The notes under the pieces were generated by a model. That model saw only the letters and a list, made by a program, of their open reading frames with translations, did not search any database and was not told where the DNA came from. A DNA stretch of 8,239 bases from Burkholderiaceae bacterium (GTDB taxonomy: Bacteria; Pseudomonadota; Gammaproteobacteria; Burkholderiales; Burkholderiaceae_D), in contig JAIELO010000167.1 of assembly GCA_019752915.1 (NCBI GenBank), positions 1 through 8,239 of the forward strand, given 5' to 3'. The translations under genes and the position numbers were made by a program. Positions within the stretch are counted from its first letter, which is position 1; each line of letters opens with the position of its first letter. This document shows, in pieces, positions 6,772 through 8,239 of the stretch.

Positions 6772-8004
6772 ATGCGTAGCGCAGTCAAATGGATGCACAG
6801 AGTGTTGCAGGCAGCACTGCTGCTGAGCGTACCGTTCGGCGCCGCGCAGGCCATCACGACGGCGCCCAAGGGCTCGCTGGTGATAATAGGCGGGAATCTA
6901 CAGGCCGATAATGCCGAAGTCTGGCAGCGCATCGTGCAACTGGCCGGCGGCCCGGGCGCGCGACTGGCCGTGTTGCCTTCGGCGGCGGCCGATCCGGGAC
7001 CGGTGGGTGCGGCCATCGTGGCGCGTTTCCGTGAATATGGCGCCGATGCGTTTCTGGTGCCGCTAGCCGTAAAACTGGCCGATAGCGATTACCGGCAGGT
7101 GGCAGAAGACCCGCAACTGGCCGAGGCGGTGCGCGGTGCGGGTGGCGTATTCTTTGCAGGCGGTGATCAGGCGCGTATCACGCAGGCGCTGGTGCGCGCC
7201 GACGGCAGCCGCAGCGCGGTACTCGATGCCGTGTGGGAGCTGTATCGCAATGGCGGCGTGGTGGCGGGTAGTAGCGCCGGTGCCGCTATCATGAGCAGTA
7301 CCATGTTCTATGCGCCGAATACAGTGTTTTCCACTTTGCGCATGGGCGTCACCGAGGGGCGCGAGATTGCCCCCGGTCTGGGCTTTATCGGTGACGACGT
7401 GTTTGTCGACCAGCACCTGCTGGTGCGTGGCCGCTTTGCCCGCATGATTCCGGCGATGCTGAAGAAGGGCTACAAATTCGGCCTTGGGATCGATGAGAAT
7501 ACGGCGATGGTGATCGATAGCCGCCGTCAGGTGGAAATTGTCGGCCGCCGCGGTGCGCTGCTGATCGACTTGCGGCGCGCTACCACCGACGACAGCCATG
7601 GCGGCTTTAATGTCGCCAATGCCGTAATCAGCTATCTGGACAAGGGCGACCGCTATGATCTGAGCAGTCATACCTTTATCCCGTCGCAGGCCAAGGCTGG
7701 TGGCAAGATTGATCGCCGCGCAGCGCAGATGGCGCAGCCGGTATTTTCTGCCGATATTCTGGGGCGTAATGCGCTGGTCGAGCTGATGGAAAACCTCATG
7801 AATAACCGCCGCAGCGAAGCGATCGGGATCGCCACCAGCGGCCGCAATACGCCCTTGCCGGAACTGGGCTTCCAGTTCACCTTCAGCAAAACCCGCGATA
7901 GTGTCGGTTACGCTTCCGCAGCGCTGGAAAGCTATTCGATCCTGAATATGCGGCTCGATATCCGGCCACTCGATATCGGCCAGTCGCTGACCCGCAAGAA
8001 CTAG
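6772..8004 (+). CDS. Secreted cyanophycinase-type peptidase (S51 family), copy 2
   Basis: The 410-aa paralogue of the preceding gene aligns with it without gaps over about 380 residues at roughly 59% identity (hand count). The catalytic set is intact at a constant offset of 30: Q133 in FAGGDQ, nucleophile S168 in VVAGSSAGAA, H215 in FVDQHLLVRGR, E242 in GLGIDENTA. A signal peptide ends at AQA|IT (residue 27) and the core begins almost at once; the Pro-rich linker of copy 1 is absent. The start was placed at ATG 6772 because GGAGG (6762-6766) lies 5 nt upstream and a signal peptide follows. The frame extends to a GTG at 6733, but that begins inside the terminator stem. Conservation peaks around the active site (45 of 50 identical at 191-240 of this protein) and falls in the C-terminal extension, suggesting one chemistry with tuned substrate preference. 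Alternative: a secreted isoaspartyl peptidase with another substrate. Confidence 0.9.
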   Translation: MRSAVKWMHRVLQAALLLSVPFGAAQAITTAPKGSLVIIGGNLQADNAEVWQRIVQLAGGPGARLAVLPSAAADPGPVGAAIVARFREYGADAFLVPLAVKLADSDYRQVAEDPQLAEAVRGAGGVFFAGGDQARITQALVRADGSRSAVLDAVWELYRNGGVVAGSSAGAAIMSSTMFYAPNTVFSTLRMGVTEGREIAPGLGFIGDDVFVDQHLLVRGRFARMIPAMLKKGYKFGLGIDENTAMVIDSRRQVEIVGRRGALLIDLRRATTDDSHGGFNVANAVISYLDKGDRYDLSSHTFIPSQAKAGGKIDRRAAQMAQPVFSADILGRNALVELMENLMNNRRSEAIGIATSGRNTPLPELGFQFTFSKTRDSVGYASAALESYSILNMRLDIRPLDIGQSLTRKN

Positions 8005-8030
8005 CCGTTTCGTTGCAGGGTGGGCGCGAT

Positions 8031-8036
8031 TACAAT
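8031..8036 (+). promoter_or_regulatory. Possible -10 element before the M64-like gene
   Basis: TACAAT matches five of six -10 positions and would start transcription near 8043, 27 nt before the ATG. No convincing -35 is present (TTTCGT at 17 bp is poor). There is no terminator between copy 2 and this gene in the 65-bp gap, so read-through from upstream is equally possible. Confidence 0.3.
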
Positions 8037-8069
8037 GGCGAGCACTGTGAACCGAACTTCGGGAATTCT

Positions 8070-8239
8070 ATGAACCGCTATGTATCTTTTATGCTGGCAG
8101 CCCTCGCTGTCTGCACCACTCTGCCTGCGCTTGCTGCGCAACCTGCTACCGTGCGTGTCGATTATCTGCACAGCGGGAATGCGCTCAACGAGAACTACGC
8201 GCTGGAGCGTGTGGTGATCGAGCCCTTGCCATGGCCGGG
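8070..8239 (+). CDS. Secreted protein, N-terminus resembling M64 (IgA peptidase-like) metallopeptidases (cut by window edge)
   Basis: Only 56 complete codons are visible, from ATG 8070 to the right edge, with no stop. Residues 1-22 form a signal peptide with cleavage at ALA|AQ, so the product is exported. The mature start reads VRVDYLHSGNALNENYALER and then VVIEPLPWPG, which I recognise from memory as the opening of the M64 N-terminal domain (variants of RVDYxHTG...EHFxLDRVVxEPLPWPG) that precedes the zinc metallopeptidase domain. The catalytic HExxH motif would lie beyond the window and cannot be checked. A modest GGGAA ribosome site (8061-8065) lies 4 nt before the ATG. It follows copy 2 by 65 bp in the same direction with no terminator between. 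It may be a further secreted hydrolase of the same nutritional block, or the start of an unrelated unit. Confidence 0.65.
   Translation, partial: MNRYVSFMLAALAVCTTLPALAAQPATVRVDYLHSGNALNENYALERVVIEPLPWP

Noticed and set aside
6738..6779. A 13-codon mini-ORF starting in the hairpin loop and ending over the start codon of copy 2, a possible leader peptide.
   Set aside because: It has no convincing ribosome site and no run of Arg or Asp codons expected of an attenuation leader; probably chance.
5396..7671. Leftward frames antisense to both cyanophycinases (5396-6109 and 7063-7671).
   Set aside because: They resemble each other only because the sense genes are paralogues; this is not evidence for coding.
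8048..8077. Direct repeat TGAACCG at 8048-8054 and 8071-8077.
   Set aside because: Seven bases is too short, and the second copy is part of the start codon region; no second feature supports a mobile or regulatory role.
1..8239. Mobile elements, CRISPR arrays, tRNA or rRNA genes.
   Set aside because: No transposase, terminal inverted repeats, regularly spaced repeats or RNA-gene motifs are visible, and composition is uniform across the genes, so recent transfer is not evident.

Overview
The window is GC-rich (roughly 60% by eye) with tightly packed genes and Gram-negative export signals: a TonB-dependent outer-membrane receptor and several Sec-type signal peptides. This suggests a proteobacterium. 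The style (CTG-rich codons, TACAAT/TATGAT -10 boxes) would fit a betaproteobacterium, but nothing here fixes the taxon.

Layout. Positions 1-2354 hold a leftward two-gene unit: a cytoplasmic M14-type zinc hydrolase of the succinylglutamate desuccinylase/aspartoacylase family (1215-2354), then, 27 bp downstream, a YfcC/DcuC-superfamily permease that runs off the left edge (1187 down to 1, stop not visible). A 157-bp divergent control region (2355-2511) separates it from a rightward block. That block holds a 918-aa TonB-dependent receptor (2512-5268), two tandem secreted cyanophycinase-type S51 serine peptidases (5375-6697 and 6772-8004, about 59% identical by hand count without gaps), and the first 56 codons of a secreted protein resembling the start of M64 (IgA-peptidase-like) metallopeptidases (8070 to the right edge). 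A perfect GC-rich hairpin plus T-run precedes each cyanophycinase gene. The 106-bp gap before the first also carries three consecutive small palindromes and a TGnTATGAT extended -10.

How it may work together (inference). S51 cyanophycinases cut cyanophycin, the Asp backbone/Arg side-chain reserve polymer of cyanobacteria and some other bacteria, into beta-Asp-Arg dipeptides. With signal peptides these two would act in the periplasm or outside the cell. The TonB receptor could bring polymer fragments or dipeptides across the outer membrane, the YfcC-type permease could move them across the inner membrane, and the M14 hydrolase could process an amide-linked Asp/Arg product in the cytoplasm. The cluster therefore reads as a candidate scavenging locus for environmental cyanophycin or related isoaspartyl peptides. 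No classical isoaspartyl dipeptidase (IadA/IaaA) and no cyanophycin synthetase (CphA) is visible, so the organism looks like a consumer here, though only this window can be judged.
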